A stretch of 43,348 nt of DNA, from contig CAMWJC010000021.1 of assembly GCA_947174495.1 (NCBI GenBank), forward strand, positions 1 to 43,348, in the 5' to 3' direction. The position numbers and the translations under genes are program-made. A model generated the notes under the pieces. The model did no database searches. It was not told the DNA's origin and saw only the letters and a list, made by a program, of their open reading frames with translations. The DNA is from an uncultured Lachnospiraceae bacterium. GTDB lineage: Bacteria; Bacillota; Clostridia; Lachnospirales; Lachnospiraceae. This document shows positions 22,720-32,980 of this stretch, piece by piece (position 1 is the first letter of the stretch; each line of letters starts with the position of its first letter).

Positions 22720-25064
22720 TGAAAAATATCGAAAATACGATTCTCCTTTTTCTGTTTCGATTATTATATGCAGGTATATTTTTGTGTGCGGTATTCCTGA
22801 ATTTTTCTGTTTTTTTGGGAATTCCTGCTGTGACGTGGAGACATTTGGCTGTTTTGTTTGCTGCGCTGATTGCTTTATTACTTTTCCAGACCGTAAATGG
22901 AAGGATACGGCTGCAGTTGGCGGGGCTTTTTGGGATCATTTTTATTCTGTGCATGTTCTTTGGATCAACTTCAAAATGGCTGTCCTTTTTAAAAAAGGTA
23001 TGGTATCTTCCCTTGGAAGCAGAGACGGCAGGTACAGGGGAAAGTATTTATGCGGAATACGCATGGGTGGTTTTAGCGGCTTTGGCAGGCTGTCTTTTGT
23101 ATCTGCTTATGGAAAAATATTTCGCATTAAAGCTGGCGGCAGTGTTGTCTCTGGCCTGCCGGCTGGCAGGTGTGCTGCTTTGGGGCTGGCAAGGAGGTAA
23201 GGCGGGAACTGCGTTTATCATGCTTTTTACCGTGATTGTTCTGGAGGATTGGGTACAGCTCAAATGGGAAAAGGTGAAGGGGGAAAATTCGTATAAATTT
23301 TTGCTTGGCATTATGCCGTTTCTGGCTGTATATTTGTGCATACTATTGATTCTTCCGGTCATAGAAAAACCTTATGATTGGCAGTGGGCGAAAGTTTTGT
23401 ACCAAAAGACCAGTGAAAAATTGTCAGGATACACGGAAAACCTGTTTCATACCGGACAGGAGGATATGGATTCGGCAATGAGCGGGTTTTCCGAAAAGGG
23501 AAGTCTTTTTGCCGGAATCCAAAGTGAAAACAGGGAGCTGATGAAGATAAATACCGGATATGACGGGGAGACAGCCCTTTACCTTACCGGAAAAATTTTC
23601 GATTCATTTGACGGGCATGACTGGCAGAGCCTGAGCGGGGAAGATCAGGATAACAGACTGATGGATGTGATGGAAATGTCCTATGCGTTAAGCCTGTATG
23701 CCCAAAATTACAAATGGAAATATTTTAAAGTAAATAAACTTGAAATGACATATCAGTATTTTCATACAGACTATCTTCTGGCACCTTCCAAGGCGTGGGA
23801 GATTGAGGCGGAAAATTCCGGTTACCATGTAAAAGGAGAAAATTTATTATTTGACCGGAATGCAGGATTTGGAACGAATTACTCCCTCAAATTCAGCCAG
23901 CTTTCTATGAGCAGGAAAGAACTTACAGACTTCCTTCGATGGAATGGCGAAGAGGCGGAAGATGAATGGGAAAAGGTGTCGCGGCAATATACGCGGGACA
24001 ATATCAGCATGGAAGAGCTATATGTGTATAGTGAGGAGATAAAAGAAAAGTATGCACAGAAAACGGAGATAAGTCCTGAGGTGCAGGACTGGCTTTTGCA
24101 GCATACCGCAGGGGCAGCTACCGTTGAGGAAAAGCTGCAGAGAATAGAAGCTTCCCTGGCAGTGATGGAATACGATAAAAATCCGGGAGCATTGCCGGAT
24201 CAGGTGGTAGATGAAAGAAGCTTTTTGGACTTTTTCCTGCTGGAAAGTCAGAAAGGGTTTTGTACTCATTATGCAACGGCATTTGTATTGCTGGCCCGGG
24301 CGGAAGGTTTCCCTGCCAGATATGTGCAGGGATTTTGTGTCCCGCTGACAAATAAGAAGGAAACGGTTGTCTATTCCGACATGGCTCATGCATGGCCGGA
24401 AATATATATAGAAGGAAAGGGCTGGATATCCTTTGAACCGACACCCGGATATGGTACATATCGTTATTGTGTGCGGGAGGAGGAAACGGACGAAGGGTTA
24501 AGCGCTCAGAGCATAACAGAGGTGCATAAGGAACCGGAAGAAGAGGTGGAAGAAGAGGCAGAAGCAGAGGATGGGGCCTTGGAAGAATTGGAAAACATTC
24601 AGGAGGAGGATTCCACATCATGGCATGGCATAGGAAAACGGTTAATTACGTTAGGTTATATTCTTTTGTTTATGCTTTTAGGGTTCTTGCTGCTCTTAAT
24701 CATTAATTATTTATGGGAAAAGAAGCGTGAAAAAGGCTGGAATTTAAGACAAAGTTATCAGGCAGCAGTATTGCGTAATCTTCGGATTTTGGAAATGCTG
24801 GGCATCAAGAGGGAAGAAACAGAAACCTGGCAGGAATTTATGGAGCGCATATGTGAAGGCAATGAAGAACCAGGAAAAATGCCGGTTGAATTTATAAGAA
24901 CCTATGAGGATGTGCGATATGGGACGCTGACAGTAGATGAGGATATTATTTCAAAAGCATTAGAAGAGAGAGGAAAACTGCTGGCAGCCTTGAAACGGGA
25001 AAAAGGGAGGTTATACTGGCTGTACAGGATAAGGCTTTCTATGATAAGTTTTTTAAATCTGTAA
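22719..25064 (+). CDS. Transglutaminase-like membrane protein (DUF3488/TgpA type)
   Basis: 781 residues; ATG 22719 has GGGGAGGT upstream and overlaps the DUF58 stop (TGATG). About six transmembrane segments in the first 215 residues, then an outside transglutaminase-like domain with the catalytic Cys in QKGFCTHYATAFVLLARAEG (about residues 507-526), His in HAWPEIYI, and the acidic position in WISFEPTPG. An acidic linker (about residues 605-630) is followed by one more transmembrane segment and a cytoplasmic tail. This is the third member of the MoxR-DUF58-transglutaminase set. It probably cuts or crosslinks envelope proteins or peptides. Confidence 0.9.
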   Translation: MKNIENTILLFLFRLLYAGIFLCAVFLNFSVFLGIPAVTWRHLAVLFAALIALLLFQTVNGRIRLQLAGLFGIIFILCMFFGSTSKWLSFLKKVWYLPLEAETAGTGESIYAEYAWVVLAALAGCLLYLLMEKYFALKLAAVLSLACRLAGVLLWGWQGGKAGTAFIMLFTVIVLEDWVQLKWEKVKGENSYKFLLGIMPFLAVYLCILLILPVIEKPYDWQWAKVLYQKTSEKLSGYTENLFHTGQEDMDSAMSGFSEKGSLFAGIQSENRELMKINTGYDGETALYLTGKIFDSFDGHDWQSLSGEDQDNRLMDVMEMSYALSLYAQNYKWKYFKVNKLEMTYQYFHTDYLLAPSKAWEIEAENSGYHVKGENLLFDRNAGFGTNYSLKFSQLSMSRKELTDFLRWNGEEAEDEWEKVSRQYTRDNISMEELYVYSEEIKEKYAQKTEISPEVQDWLLQHTAGAATVEEKLQRIEASLAVMEYDKNPGALPDQVVDERSFLDFFLLESQKGFCTHYATAFVLLARAEGFPARYVQGFCVPLTNKKETVVYSDMAHAWPEIYIEGKGWISFEPTPGYGTYRYCVREEETDEGLSAQSITEVHKEPEEEVEEEAEAEDGALEELENIQEEDSTSWHGIGKRLITLGYILLFMLLGFLLLLIINYLWEKKREKGWNLRQSYQAAVLRNLRILEMLGIKREETETWQEFMERICEGNEEPGKMPVEFIRTYEDVRYGTLTVDEDIISKALEERGKLLAALKREKGRLYWLYRIRLSMISFLNL

Positions 25065-25106
25065 CCTTCATATAAAATATAAGTAGATAATTTGGAACTA
25101 AAAGTA

Positions 25107-25115
25107 TGTTATAAT
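25107..25115 (+). promoter_or_regulatory. Extended -10 promoter of the first exporter pair
   Basis: TGTTATAAT at 25107-25115 is a perfect -10 with a TGn extension, about 35 bases before ATG 25149. No good -35 at normal distance is visible. Confidence 0.5.
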
Positions 25116-25148
25116 AGATTTATTATGTAATATTTTAAGGGGAGAAAA

Positions 25149-26855
25149 ATGGGATTTAAGCGTGTTCTGAAAAGATTTATGTCCATCAACAGGGACTATA
25201 TACCATCGCTCCTGGCTGCTCTTTTCTTCCTGGTGGGCAATCAGGGGCTGGTGGCGTACATTAATTATACGGCAGGGAATTTGACGGATGCCATTACATC
25301 TGTGAATTTCCGATTGTTTGGTCAATATATTCTGATCCTGATTTTGATGCAGGTCTTTCATCTCTATGCGGAGTACCAGGTTAATTACCGCGTCAATTAT
25401 CTCAGCGAGAGCTTTGTAAAGCGTTTAAGGATCCATACTTACGGTAAGATTACGGCGGCAAGCATGCGATGGCTTGACGAAAACAAGCTGGGGGATATCG
25501 TCTCAAGGATCAATGGGGATCTGAATGCTCTGGTAGGGCAGGTCAATACCTTTATGACATGGCAGTTGTCGGGAGCCGTGACATTTTTAGTCTATATGAC
25601 AGCCTGCTTCCTGATCAGCTGGAAGCTGACACTGATCGGCTTTGCAATCGTGCCCGTGCTGGCGTTTTTCCAGTTTTTGACAGGGAAACCCATTGCAAGG
25701 CTTGGGCAGAAGCGGTCCGTGGCGGAAGGGGAAGCGAACGGCATGTTCATGGATCTTGTGGGCGGTCTTTCCCTGATCAAAATTTTCCGGGCGGAGAAGG
25801 AGCTTTCTGGTAAGTATGGCAGACAGGTTGAAAAGACGGTATCGGCAAATGTGAAGTCTTTTGCCCTGGAATTTATTATGAATCCCTTGCAGATCCTTAT
25901 GGGATATCTGCCGAATATCATAATCCTTATTGTGGGGAGCCGTATCGTGCTGCAGGGAGAGATGACAGTCGGGATGCTGTTTTCTTATATCCTGCTGTCC
26001 AGTGGGGCGTTGGATACGGTCTCCGGGCTGTCCTGGCAGGTAAGAAATATTTATGACACCATAGGGATTTCAAAGCGTATTTTTGAGATCTGGGATATTG
26101 AGGAAGAAAAAAATACGGGTACGGTCTATGAGAAAAAGAATGATATCCCGGTACAGTTTGAAAAGGTGTGTTTTGGGTATTATGAGGGGCAGCAGATTCT
26201 GCATGAGGTTTCCTTTACCATTTCAGAAGGAGAGAATGTTGCTGTGGTAGGGGCTTCCGGTTCCGGAAAATCCACAGTTATGAAGCTTCTTTCGGGATTT
26301 TATGAAAAAGACAGCGGAAGTATTAAAATATATGGCAGTGAACTGGAAGACTGGAACAAGGGGAAACTGCGGGAACATATGAGCTATGTGGGGCAGGACA
26401 CCTACCTTTTCCCGGGAAGTATCTATGATAATGTGGAGGTGGCGGATGAAAACGCCGACAGGCAGCAGGTTCTGGATGTGATCTGTGCAGTTGGGCTGGA
26501 TAAGCTGGATTTGTATTCTCCGGTAGGGGAGCGGGGCGTGATGCTTTCCGGCGGACAGAGACAGCGTGTGGCGGTGGCAAGGGCGCTGCTGAAAAAGTCG
26601 GATATTCTTTTGATGGATGAGCCTACGGCAGCGTTGGATACGGAATCTGAGTATTATGTGAAAGAAGCGGTAGAGAGATTTGCGGGAGGGAAAACCTGTA
26701 TCACCATTGCGCACAGACTCTCAACCATATACAATGCGGACAAGATTCTGTGCATGAAGGACGGGCGGATCGTGGAAAGCGGCACTCATGAAGAGCTGAT
26801 GGAATTAAACGGCGTATACAGGGCGCTGTACTTAAAGCAGGAGACAGTTAAATGA
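25149..26855 (+). CDS. ABC exporter half-transporter (TMD-NBD), pair 1 first member
   Basis: 568 residues: a six-helix type I exporter membrane domain (to about residue 310) and an ATPase domain. Walker A GASGSGKST (about 367), signature LSGGQRQRV (about 464), Walker B ILLMDEPT with the catalytic Glu (about 489), and H-loop IAHRLST are all intact. AGGGGAG precedes the ATG. It overlaps the next gene by four bases, so the two very probably form a heterodimer. There is no peptidase domain and no precursor peptide nearby. Drugs, lipids or peptides are possible substrates. Confidence 0.92.
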   Translation: MGFKRVLKRFMSINRDYIPSLLAALFFLVGNQGLVAYINYTAGNLTDAITSVNFRLFGQYILILILMQVFHLYAEYQVNYRVNYLSESFVKRLRIHTYGKITAASMRWLDENKLGDIVSRINGDLNALVGQVNTFMTWQLSGAVTFLVYMTACFLISWKLTLIGFAIVPVLAFFQFLTGKPIARLGQKRSVAEGEANGMFMDLVGGLSLIKIFRAEKELSGKYGRQVEKTVSANVKSFALEFIMNPLQILMGYLPNIIILIVGSRIVLQGEMTVGMLFSYILLSSGALDTVSGLSWQVRNIYDTIGISKRIFEIWDIEEEKNTGTVYEKKNDIPVQFEKVCFGYYEGQQILHEVSFTISEGENVAVVGASGSGKSTVMKLLSGFYEKDSGSIKIYGSELEDWNKGKLREHMSYVGQDTYLFPGSIYDNVEVADENADRQQVLDVICAVGLDKLDLYSPVGERGVMLSGGQRQRVAVARALLKKSDILLMDEPTAALDTESEYYVKEAVERFAGGKTCITIAHRLSTIYNADKILCMKDGRIVESGTHEELMELNGVYRALYLKQETVK

Positions 26856-28606
26856 AGAAAGAAGCATTTTCCATAGTGATACGAATGTGGCATTTGGTCA
26901 AAAAATACCGCATTCGGTTTTATATCGGATTTCTTATAGGCTCCACATCAAGATTTTTTTACCGGTTCCTTGACAGCTTTCTGGTGGAGGAATTTACGGA
27001 AGTCTGCGTCAGCGGAGACCGCGGGGCGCTTATAAGCAGCGTGATGACTGTCCTTGTCATGCTGCTTTTCGGAATTATTGTATATCCCTTAAGCTTTGGC
27101 ATGGTCTACACCACCTATTCCCTGATGTCCGGTGAGATCAAAAAAATTGTTTTTGACAAGATGCTGAAGGTTAAGCCTTCTTATATAGAGTCCCGGTATT
27201 CGGGGGAGCTTGTAACTAAGATCACGGCGGATTATAACGATGCGATTCAGCTGATTGCCTATCCGGTGGTGGGACAGGGAAATCCTTTCTCACTTATGTT
27301 TGCCATTGCAATGATTGCAATAGTCATCTTATACAAAAATTTGTTGTTGGGCGGGATTTCCCTTATTCTGACCATGGCAAACTTTTTTGTTATGCGGTAT
27401 ATGGTGGAACCTATGCGGGAAAAGGAAAAAAAGACCAAGGAGTTTACCCAGAATTCTTCCCAGAGCATTGTGGATTCTCTGTCTGGCATGATGGTCTCCA
27501 GAATGTTTGGGCTGACCTCTATGCTGATAAAAAGATACGAAAAGGATACGGAGGATATTTACCAGAATAATCTTTCTCTGATCAGAAATAAATCCATACT
27601 TGCTCTTGTGATCGATACCCAGAGCTTTGTTTCCTTTACAGCGGTCTGCGCAATCGGACTGTTTTTGTGTACCAAAGGATTGATCAGCATCCCGACAGTG
27701 CTGTTTATTTCCCTCTTGCAGATGTCCCTTGGGAATTTTATCAGGGAGCTGTCAAAGAAACTGTCAGAAATGCAAAAGTATATAGAAGGCGGCAGAAGGC
27801 TGTTTGAATTCTTAGATGCGCCGGAGGAGGAACAAAGGAAGGTGCAGGCAGAACCTGATTTTGGATCAGAAAATGCCATTGAACTCAAAGATATCTGTTT
27901 TCAATACGCAGAAGCTGACAGCCCGTTGTTTGAGCATCTTTCCTTGGAAATTCAAAATGGGCAAAAGGTGGGGATCGCTGGGGGAAGCGGCGGAGGAAAA
28001 ACATCCTTGATGAAGCTGCTTCTGGAATTTCTTGAGCTAAATCAGGGACAGATCAGATTGTTTGGAAGCAATACGAAAGAATACAGCCAGGTGCAGGTAC
28101 GCAGCCTGTTCTCATATGTTCCTCAGGACTGCTATTTGTTTGACGGCACAATCCGGGAAAATATTTTGATCGGAAATCCTGATGCGTCCGAGGAGGAACT
28201 GGAAAGGGCAATTGATAATGCCTATCTTACGGATTTTGTGCAGAGTATTCCGGAGGGGCTGGAAAAAAGAGTAGGAGAAAGAGGAAACCTTCTTTCCGGC
28301 GGGCAAAGGCAGCGGGTTGCGATTGCCAGAGCCTTTTTAAAAGATGCGCCGATTCTCCTTTTGGATGAAGCTACCTCCGCACTGGATTCCCAGTCGGAGG
28401 AAATTGTCCAAAAGGCTATAGAAAGGCTGATGACAGGAAGGACAAGTATTGTGATCGCGCACCGACTTTCTACGATCAGGGATATGGATCGGATTCTGGT
28501 TTTGGAGAAAGGGCTTGTGGAAGAAGACGGAACCCACGAGGAACTTTTTACGAAAAGGGGCAGATACTATCAGCTGTGTCAGCAAAACAGTCCTGTTAGT
28601 TTGTAA
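26852..28606 (+). CDS. ABC exporter half-transporter (TMD-NBD), pair 1 second member
   Basis: 584 residues with the same layout. Walker A is GGSGGGKTS (about 376), with Ser where Thr or Ser is usual. The signature LSGGQRQRVAIARAF (about 479), Walker B ILLLDEATSALD and H-loop IAHRLST are intact, so both ATP sites of the pair may be active. It starts inside the stop of the previous gene (ATGA). About 40 bases separate it from the second pair, without a terminator. Confidence 0.92.
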   Translation: MKKEAFSIVIRMWHLVKKYRIRFYIGFLIGSTSRFFYRFLDSFLVEEFTEVCVSGDRGALISSVMTVLVMLLFGIIVYPLSFGMVYTTYSLMSGEIKKIVFDKMLKVKPSYIESRYSGELVTKITADYNDAIQLIAYPVVGQGNPFSLMFAIAMIAIVILYKNLLLGGISLILTMANFFVMRYMVEPMREKEKKTKEFTQNSSQSIVDSLSGMMVSRMFGLTSMLIKRYEKDTEDIYQNNLSLIRNKSILALVIDTQSFVSFTAVCAIGLFLCTKGLISIPTVLFISLLQMSLGNFIRELSKKLSEMQKYIEGGRRLFEFLDAPEEEQRKVQAEPDFGSENAIELKDICFQYAEADSPLFEHLSLEIQNGQKVGIAGGSGGGKTSLMKLLLEFLELNQGQIRLFGSNTKEYSQVQVRSLFSYVPQDCYLFDGTIRENILIGNPDASEEELERAIDNAYLTDFVQSIPEGLEKRVGERGNLLSGGQRQRVAIARAFLKDAPILLLDEATSALDSQSEEIVQKAIERLMTGRTSIVIAHRLSTIRDMDRILVLEKGLVEEDGTHEELFTKRGRYYQLCQQNSPVSL

Positions 28607-28647
28607 ATGCCGATAAACTTTATCTTAATTCATTTTTGGGAGAAATT

Positions 28648-30483
28648 ATGAAAGAAAAAGCAAAAGGAAAGATGAACCTGTTACAGGCTCTTGGCAATAA
28701 CATCTATGTCATGAAGCTGGGGAATGAAATTTCCCGGTCCCGTGTCATACATGCCTTTATCACAAAGGTATTTTTTTACTTTGAATGGATTTTTTTCAGT
28801 GCGTATTTTAAGAAATATATTGTGAATGCTCTGGACACCGGCAAAGAGGCAAGAGGGATTTTCCTTTTTATTCTGTCCTGTGGCGTTTTGTTTTTTGGAA
28901 TCAATCTGTACCGTGACTATATGGAAAATGTGATTGTTCCTTTGACAGATACACGGATCTTCCATGGCGTGTACCTGCGGCTTTATCAAAAAGCGAGAAA
29001 TGTGGAACTGCGTTGCTATGAAAATGCTGATTTTTATAACAAGTATACCATGGCTATTGATGATGCAGGGACAAAGGTATCTACGATCATAGACAGCTTC
29101 TGGGGGATATTTACCGGTATTGTGGCGGTGGTTGTTGTATTTTATACGATGTTTGAAATCGCACCGCTTTCCGTGTTATTTATTATTTCTCCAATGATCG
29201 GGAACTTCCTGTTTGGGGCGGCTTGGAACAGGTTCGTTGTGGAGCGTTACCAGGAGAATGCCTCCAATGACAAGGTTATCAACTATGTGAACCGGATCAT
29301 GTATCTGGCGGATTATGCCAAAGAAATCCGGCTTTCTAATGTGTTCCGGCTTCTTACCAGACAATACAAAGATGCCACAAAGGGCAGCATGGATCTGGCT
29401 GATAAATACGCGTTCAAAACAGCGGTCATGGAATTTTTTAAAAATGAGTTTACCTTCACCGTTATTTTTGAGGGGGTACTTTTTTATGCTGTCTATGAAA
29501 ATATCGTAACAAAGAGGATATCTTTAGCGGAACTGACTGTTATGACAGGTCTGATGGTATCCGCCACATGGATCCTGATCGGTCTGTTTGAAAATATCAT
29601 GAATATGGTAAAGAACGGGATGTTTATCAGTAACCTTCGTACCTTTTTGGAATACAAGGAAGAAATTCCGGAGGATCAGGATGGGATCATGGCGGAGACT
29701 GAATTTGAGACACTGGAGTTTGACCATGTGAGCTTTTCTTACCAGCAGGAGGAAACCATCCGTGATCTGTGCTTTACGATCAAAAAGGGAGAAATGATAG
29801 CCTTAGTTGGTCATAATGGTGCCGGAAAGAGCACAATAATCAAACTTATGCTGAGGCTCTACGACCCGACAGAAGGAACCATCCGTTTAAACGGGATAGA
29901 TATCCGCAAGTATAATCTGCGTTCCTACAGAAAGCTTTTTGCCACAGCCTTTCAGGATGTGTGTCTGTTTGGGATGACAGTCAGGGAAAATATCCTGATG
30001 GGTGAGGAAGCGGTGCCGGGGCATGAGGAAAAGGTGATAGAGGCACTTAAGAAAGCGGGAGTTTATGAGAAGATACAGCAGCTGCCGCATGGGATAGATA
30101 CCATGATGACTAAGGAGTTTGATGAGGAAGGAGCGGTGCTTTCCGGAGGGGAAAGCCAGAAGGTGGCAGTGGCAAGAGCCTTTTACAGGAAATGTCCGGT
30201 CAAGATATTTGATGAGCCATCCAGCGCGCTTGATCCCATTGCGGAGTATGAGCTTTTTAAAAGCATTATGGAGGATGGAAAACAGAATACCATGATCTTC
30301 ATATCTCATCGTCTGTCCTCTGTAAAAAACGCGGATTGCGTGCTCATGCTGGAACAGGGCAGGATCATAGAGCGGGGGTCCCACAGGGAGCTGATGGCGC
30401 TTCAGGGCAGTTATGCAGAGATGTATCGAAAGCAGGCAATGAATTATCTGGCAGTCGATTCCGTGGAGGGTATGGAATTATGA
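28648..30483 (+). CDS. ABC exporter half-transporter, pair 2 first member (LSGGE signature)
   Basis: 611 residues; ATG 28648 is chosen for the GGGAGAAAT upstream, over TTG 28636. It has a type I exporter membrane domain, then Walker A GHNGAGKST (about 387), signature LSGGESQKVAVARAF (about 497), Walker B VKIFDEPSSALD, and H-loop ISHRLSS. The signature has Glu where Gln is usual (LSGGQ); its partner carries the same change. This kind of NBD is seen in exporters of peptide-antibiotic type in Clostridia. It overlaps the next gene by four bases. Confidence 0.9.
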   Translation: MKEKAKGKMNLLQALGNNIYVMKLGNEISRSRVIHAFITKVFFYFEWIFFSAYFKKYIVNALDTGKEARGIFLFILSCGVLFFGINLYRDYMENVIVPLTDTRIFHGVYLRLYQKARNVELRCYENADFYNKYTMAIDDAGTKVSTIIDSFWGIFTGIVAVVVVFYTMFEIAPLSVLFIISPMIGNFLFGAAWNRFVVERYQENASNDKVINYVNRIMYLADYAKEIRLSNVFRLLTRQYKDATKGSMDLADKYAFKTAVMEFFKNEFTFTVIFEGVLFYAVYENIVTKRISLAELTVMTGLMVSATWILIGLFENIMNMVKNGMFISNLRTFLEYKEEIPEDQDGIMAETEFETLEFDHVSFSYQQEETIRDLCFTIKKGEMIALVGHNGAGKSTIIKLMLRLYDPTEGTIRLNGIDIRKYNLRSYRKLFATAFQDVCLFGMTVRENILMGEEAVPGHEEKVIEALKKAGVYEKIQQLPHGIDTMMTKEFDEEGAVLSGGESQKVAVARAFYRKCPVKIFDEPSSALDPIAEYELFKSIMEDGKQNTMIFISHRLSSVKNADCVLMLEQGRIIERGSHRELMALQGSYAEMYRKQAMNYLAVDSVEGMEL

Positions 30484-32318
30484 GAGAAAAAAATAAAACA
30501 AATGTTCAAAAGCACAGTGCGAAGCAGGTATGGTCAAATAATCTGTTTTTGATCAGGCTATGTTTTCAGGCATCACCGGCTTATGTGGTCTTTATGACTT
30601 TGGATTCAGTCAGGAATTCGCTTTCTGTTTTCCTGGAGCATACCTATGGAATCGGTTATGCCCTTGAGGCAGCGGAATTCCATTATCCTTTTAGGAGAGT
30701 CGCGATGTTTGTATTAGGTCTGGCTCTTTTTGTGACGGTGGAGATGGTTTTTTCTGCATGGGTAATGAACCATATTGGTGCAAAAAACCTGCCGAAAGTG
30801 CGTCAAAAGGTAAAGCTTGCTCTTTACGAAAAGGCATCAGGGATGGATTTGAAATGTTATGATGATCCGGAGTACTATAATCAGTTGGTGCTGGTCTTGT
30901 CAGAAGCAGATAAACAGATTGACCGTTGTATTACCTTCCTTCAGAATACTTTTTCCGGAATTGCGGTATTTATATCCACCGGAATTTACTTTTTCTATAA
31001 GGACCGGTTTTCCATTATATTTGCTGTGGCAGCGTTTGTAATGGCGTTTTGCTTCAACCAAATCTACAACCGCCTGACCTTCCAATTACGCATTACACGG
31101 AATCCATTAGAGCGGAAAAGAGATTATGTGAAGAGAGTCTTTTATATGCAGGATTATGCGAAAGAGCTGCGGTTAAATCCCAAAGTAGCGGAAGCCATCT
31201 ATCAGGAGTTTGAACAATGCAATGAGGAAATTTACAAGGTGGAAAAAAGCTATACAGGGAAGCGGTTTTGGGTCAGTTTTCTGCGCAGATATGTCAGCAA
31301 CGACTTTATGAGTGATGTGGTTTATATCAGCTATCTGGTTTTCCGCGCAGCGGTTATGGGAGGGTTGTCCTATAGCAGCGTGGCAATTTTATATAATTCC
31401 TTCGGAAGGCTGAAACGGGGCATGAGTATTTTTACGGATGTATACCCGTATGCCTGTGAGACCAGCTTATATGTCCAAAGGATTCGGGACTTTCTTGCTG
31501 TGGAACCTGAGCTGGTAAGTGAGAAGAAGCTTCCGGTACCGGGCGGTGCCAGGGAAATCGAGATTCGAAATGTCTGCTTTGGATATGGGAAGGCAGAAGA
31601 AGGAAAAGCGCAGATATTGAATGATATCTCCTTTGCAATACGGCCGGGAGAAAAAATTGCTATCGTAGGCTACAATGGAGCAGGAAAAACTACGCTGATG
31701 AAACTAATAATGAGACTTTATGATCCTGTATCCGGACATATCATGGCAGACGGCAGAGATATCAGGGATTATGATCTGCAGGACTATAGAAAATCAATTG
31801 GAACGGTATTTCAGGACTTCAAAATTTTTGCAGGTTCTGTGAAGGAAAATGTTCTGATGGATGCAATAGATCCGGAGATACCGGAAGAGCCTGTCAGGCA
31901 GGCATTGGTACACAGTGGACTGGGGGAGCGCCTTGCAGCCTTACCGAATGGTATGGAAACCATGATGACTACGGAATTTGATAAAGAGGGAGTAAATCTT
32001 TCCGGCGGGGAGAGCCAGAAGCTTGCTATCAGCAGAGTATTTTATAAAGATGCAGGGTTGATCATTTTGGATGAACCTTCCAGTGCACTTGACCCTATAG
32101 CGGAGTATCAGCTGAATCACGCAATGTTGGAGATGGCGGAACACAGGACAGTGATCTTTATTTCACACCGCTTGTCTACCACCCGTTTGGCAGACCGGAT
32201 CATCCTAATGGAAAATGGGCAGATTGTGGAACAGGGAACGCATGATAGTTTACTGAAGGCACAGGGTAAATATGCCGGGATGTGGAATGTGCAGGCAGGG
32301 CAATATTTGGCAGGATAG
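30480..32318 (+). CDS. ABC exporter half-transporter, pair 2 second member (LSGGE signature)
   Basis: 612 residues from ATG 30480, which overlaps the previous stop (ATGA); the frame is open further upstream but only through the previous gene. Walker A GYNGAGKTT (about 396), signature LSGGESQKLAISRVF (about 506), Walker B LIILDEPSSALD and H-loop ISHRLST. It is similar in layout to the gene before it, and the two presumably form the second heterodimer. It is followed after about 47 bases by the Nmad2-like gene, again without a terminator, so those genes may be in the same transcript. Confidence 0.9.
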   Translation: MREKNKTNVQKHSAKQVWSNNLFLIRLCFQASPAYVVFMTLDSVRNSLSVFLEHTYGIGYALEAAEFHYPFRRVAMFVLGLALFVTVEMVFSAWVMNHIGAKNLPKVRQKVKLALYEKASGMDLKCYDDPEYYNQLVLVLSEADKQIDRCITFLQNTFSGIAVFISTGIYFFYKDRFSIIFAVAAFVMAFCFNQIYNRLTFQLRITRNPLERKRDYVKRVFYMQDYAKELRLNPKVAEAIYQEFEQCNEEIYKVEKSYTGKRFWVSFLRRYVSNDFMSDVVYISYLVFRAAVMGGLSYSSVAILYNSFGRLKRGMSIFTDVYPYACETSLYVQRIRDFLAVEPELVSEKKLPVPGGAREIEIRNVCFGYGKAEEGKAQILNDISFAIRPGEKIAIVGYNGAGKTTLMKLIMRLYDPVSGHIMADGRDIRDYDLQDYRKSIGTVFQDFKIFAGSVKENVLMDAIDPEIPEEPVRQALVHSGLGERLAALPNGMETMMTTEFDKEGVNLSGGESQKLAISRVFYKDAGLIILDEPSSALDPIAEYQLNHAMLEMAEHRTVIFISHRLSTTRLADRIILMENGQIVEQGTHDSLLKAQGKYAGMWNVQAGQYLAG

Positions 32319-32365
32319 TAAAATAAAGGAATATGTTGACGAGTATTGAAGAGAAGGACAATAGG

Positions 32366-32980
32366 ATGAACAAAGTGATTTTCGCATACAGGCTTGTAGA
32401 TGATACCGGGTTTGCACCATGTGTAGACAACAATCTGCTCAGTCTTGTATGCTGTAAGGGCGGACAAGTCCGGAATGGTAAAAACATTTATACCGGACTC
32501 AGATATCATGTGGGCAAGCACAGGCAGGAGAATCCGGAGGATGAGATCTATATTCTGGGAATCTATCGTAATCGGCTTTTGTATTATGCAAAGGTGACCG
32601 ATGTTATGGATATGACAGAATACTTTTCGGAAGAGAGAAAAAGGGAGTTTGGAAAAAGGAAAGATCATATCTATGATGTGAGAGACGGGGCATTGGAACG
32701 AAATGATTTTGTGCCGTTCATACATGCAAAGGGAGATATCCGTAACATACAGGATGCCAACGGAGTGTTTGCTGTTTTGTCAGGGGAGTTCACTTATTTC
32801 GGAAGAAGTGCTCCGGATATCCCGAAGGATCTTCTGGCAGTTTTGCCAAGGAACAGGGAAACAAAAAAATATGTGGGTGCATCCGTCCGGGAGATGCATC
32901 TACATGAAAGAATCATGGAGACCGTGAAGTCCTTTCGGGGAGCAGTTGATATACCACACGAGGAGATTGATTTTGTATGA
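32366..32980 (+). CDS. Nmad2-like (nucleotide modification associated domain 2) protein
   Basis: 204 residues from ATG 32366, which has AAGGA seven bases upstream; an earlier ATG at 32333 has poor spacing. The N-terminus (VIFAYRLVDDTGFAPCVDN, then LLSLVCCKGGQVR) carries the DTGFAP and L-CCK-x-x-x-R patterns I associate with Nmad2, and a later block reads FVPFIHAKGD and GEFTYFGRSAPDIP. This family was named by Aravind and co-workers from neighbourhoods of DNA or nucleotide modification genes; its reaction is not known. Its TGA overlaps the ATG of the Nmad3-like gene, so they are translated together. Confidence 0.7.
   Translation: MNKVIFAYRLVDDTGFAPCVDNNLLSLVCCKGGQVRNGKNIYTGLRYHVGKHRQENPEDEIYILGIYRNRLLYYAKVTDVMDMTEYFSEERKREFGKRKDHIYDVRDGALERNDFVPFIHAKGDIRNIQDANGVFAVLSGEFTYFGRSAPDIPKDLLAVLPRNRETKKYVGASVREMHLHERIMETVKSFRGAVDIPHEEIDFV

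Noticed and set aside
28609-28616. Flagellar-type -10 (GCCGATAA) before the second exporter pair
   Set aside because: No TAAA lies 14-17 bases upstream; the match to the -10 alone is not enough.
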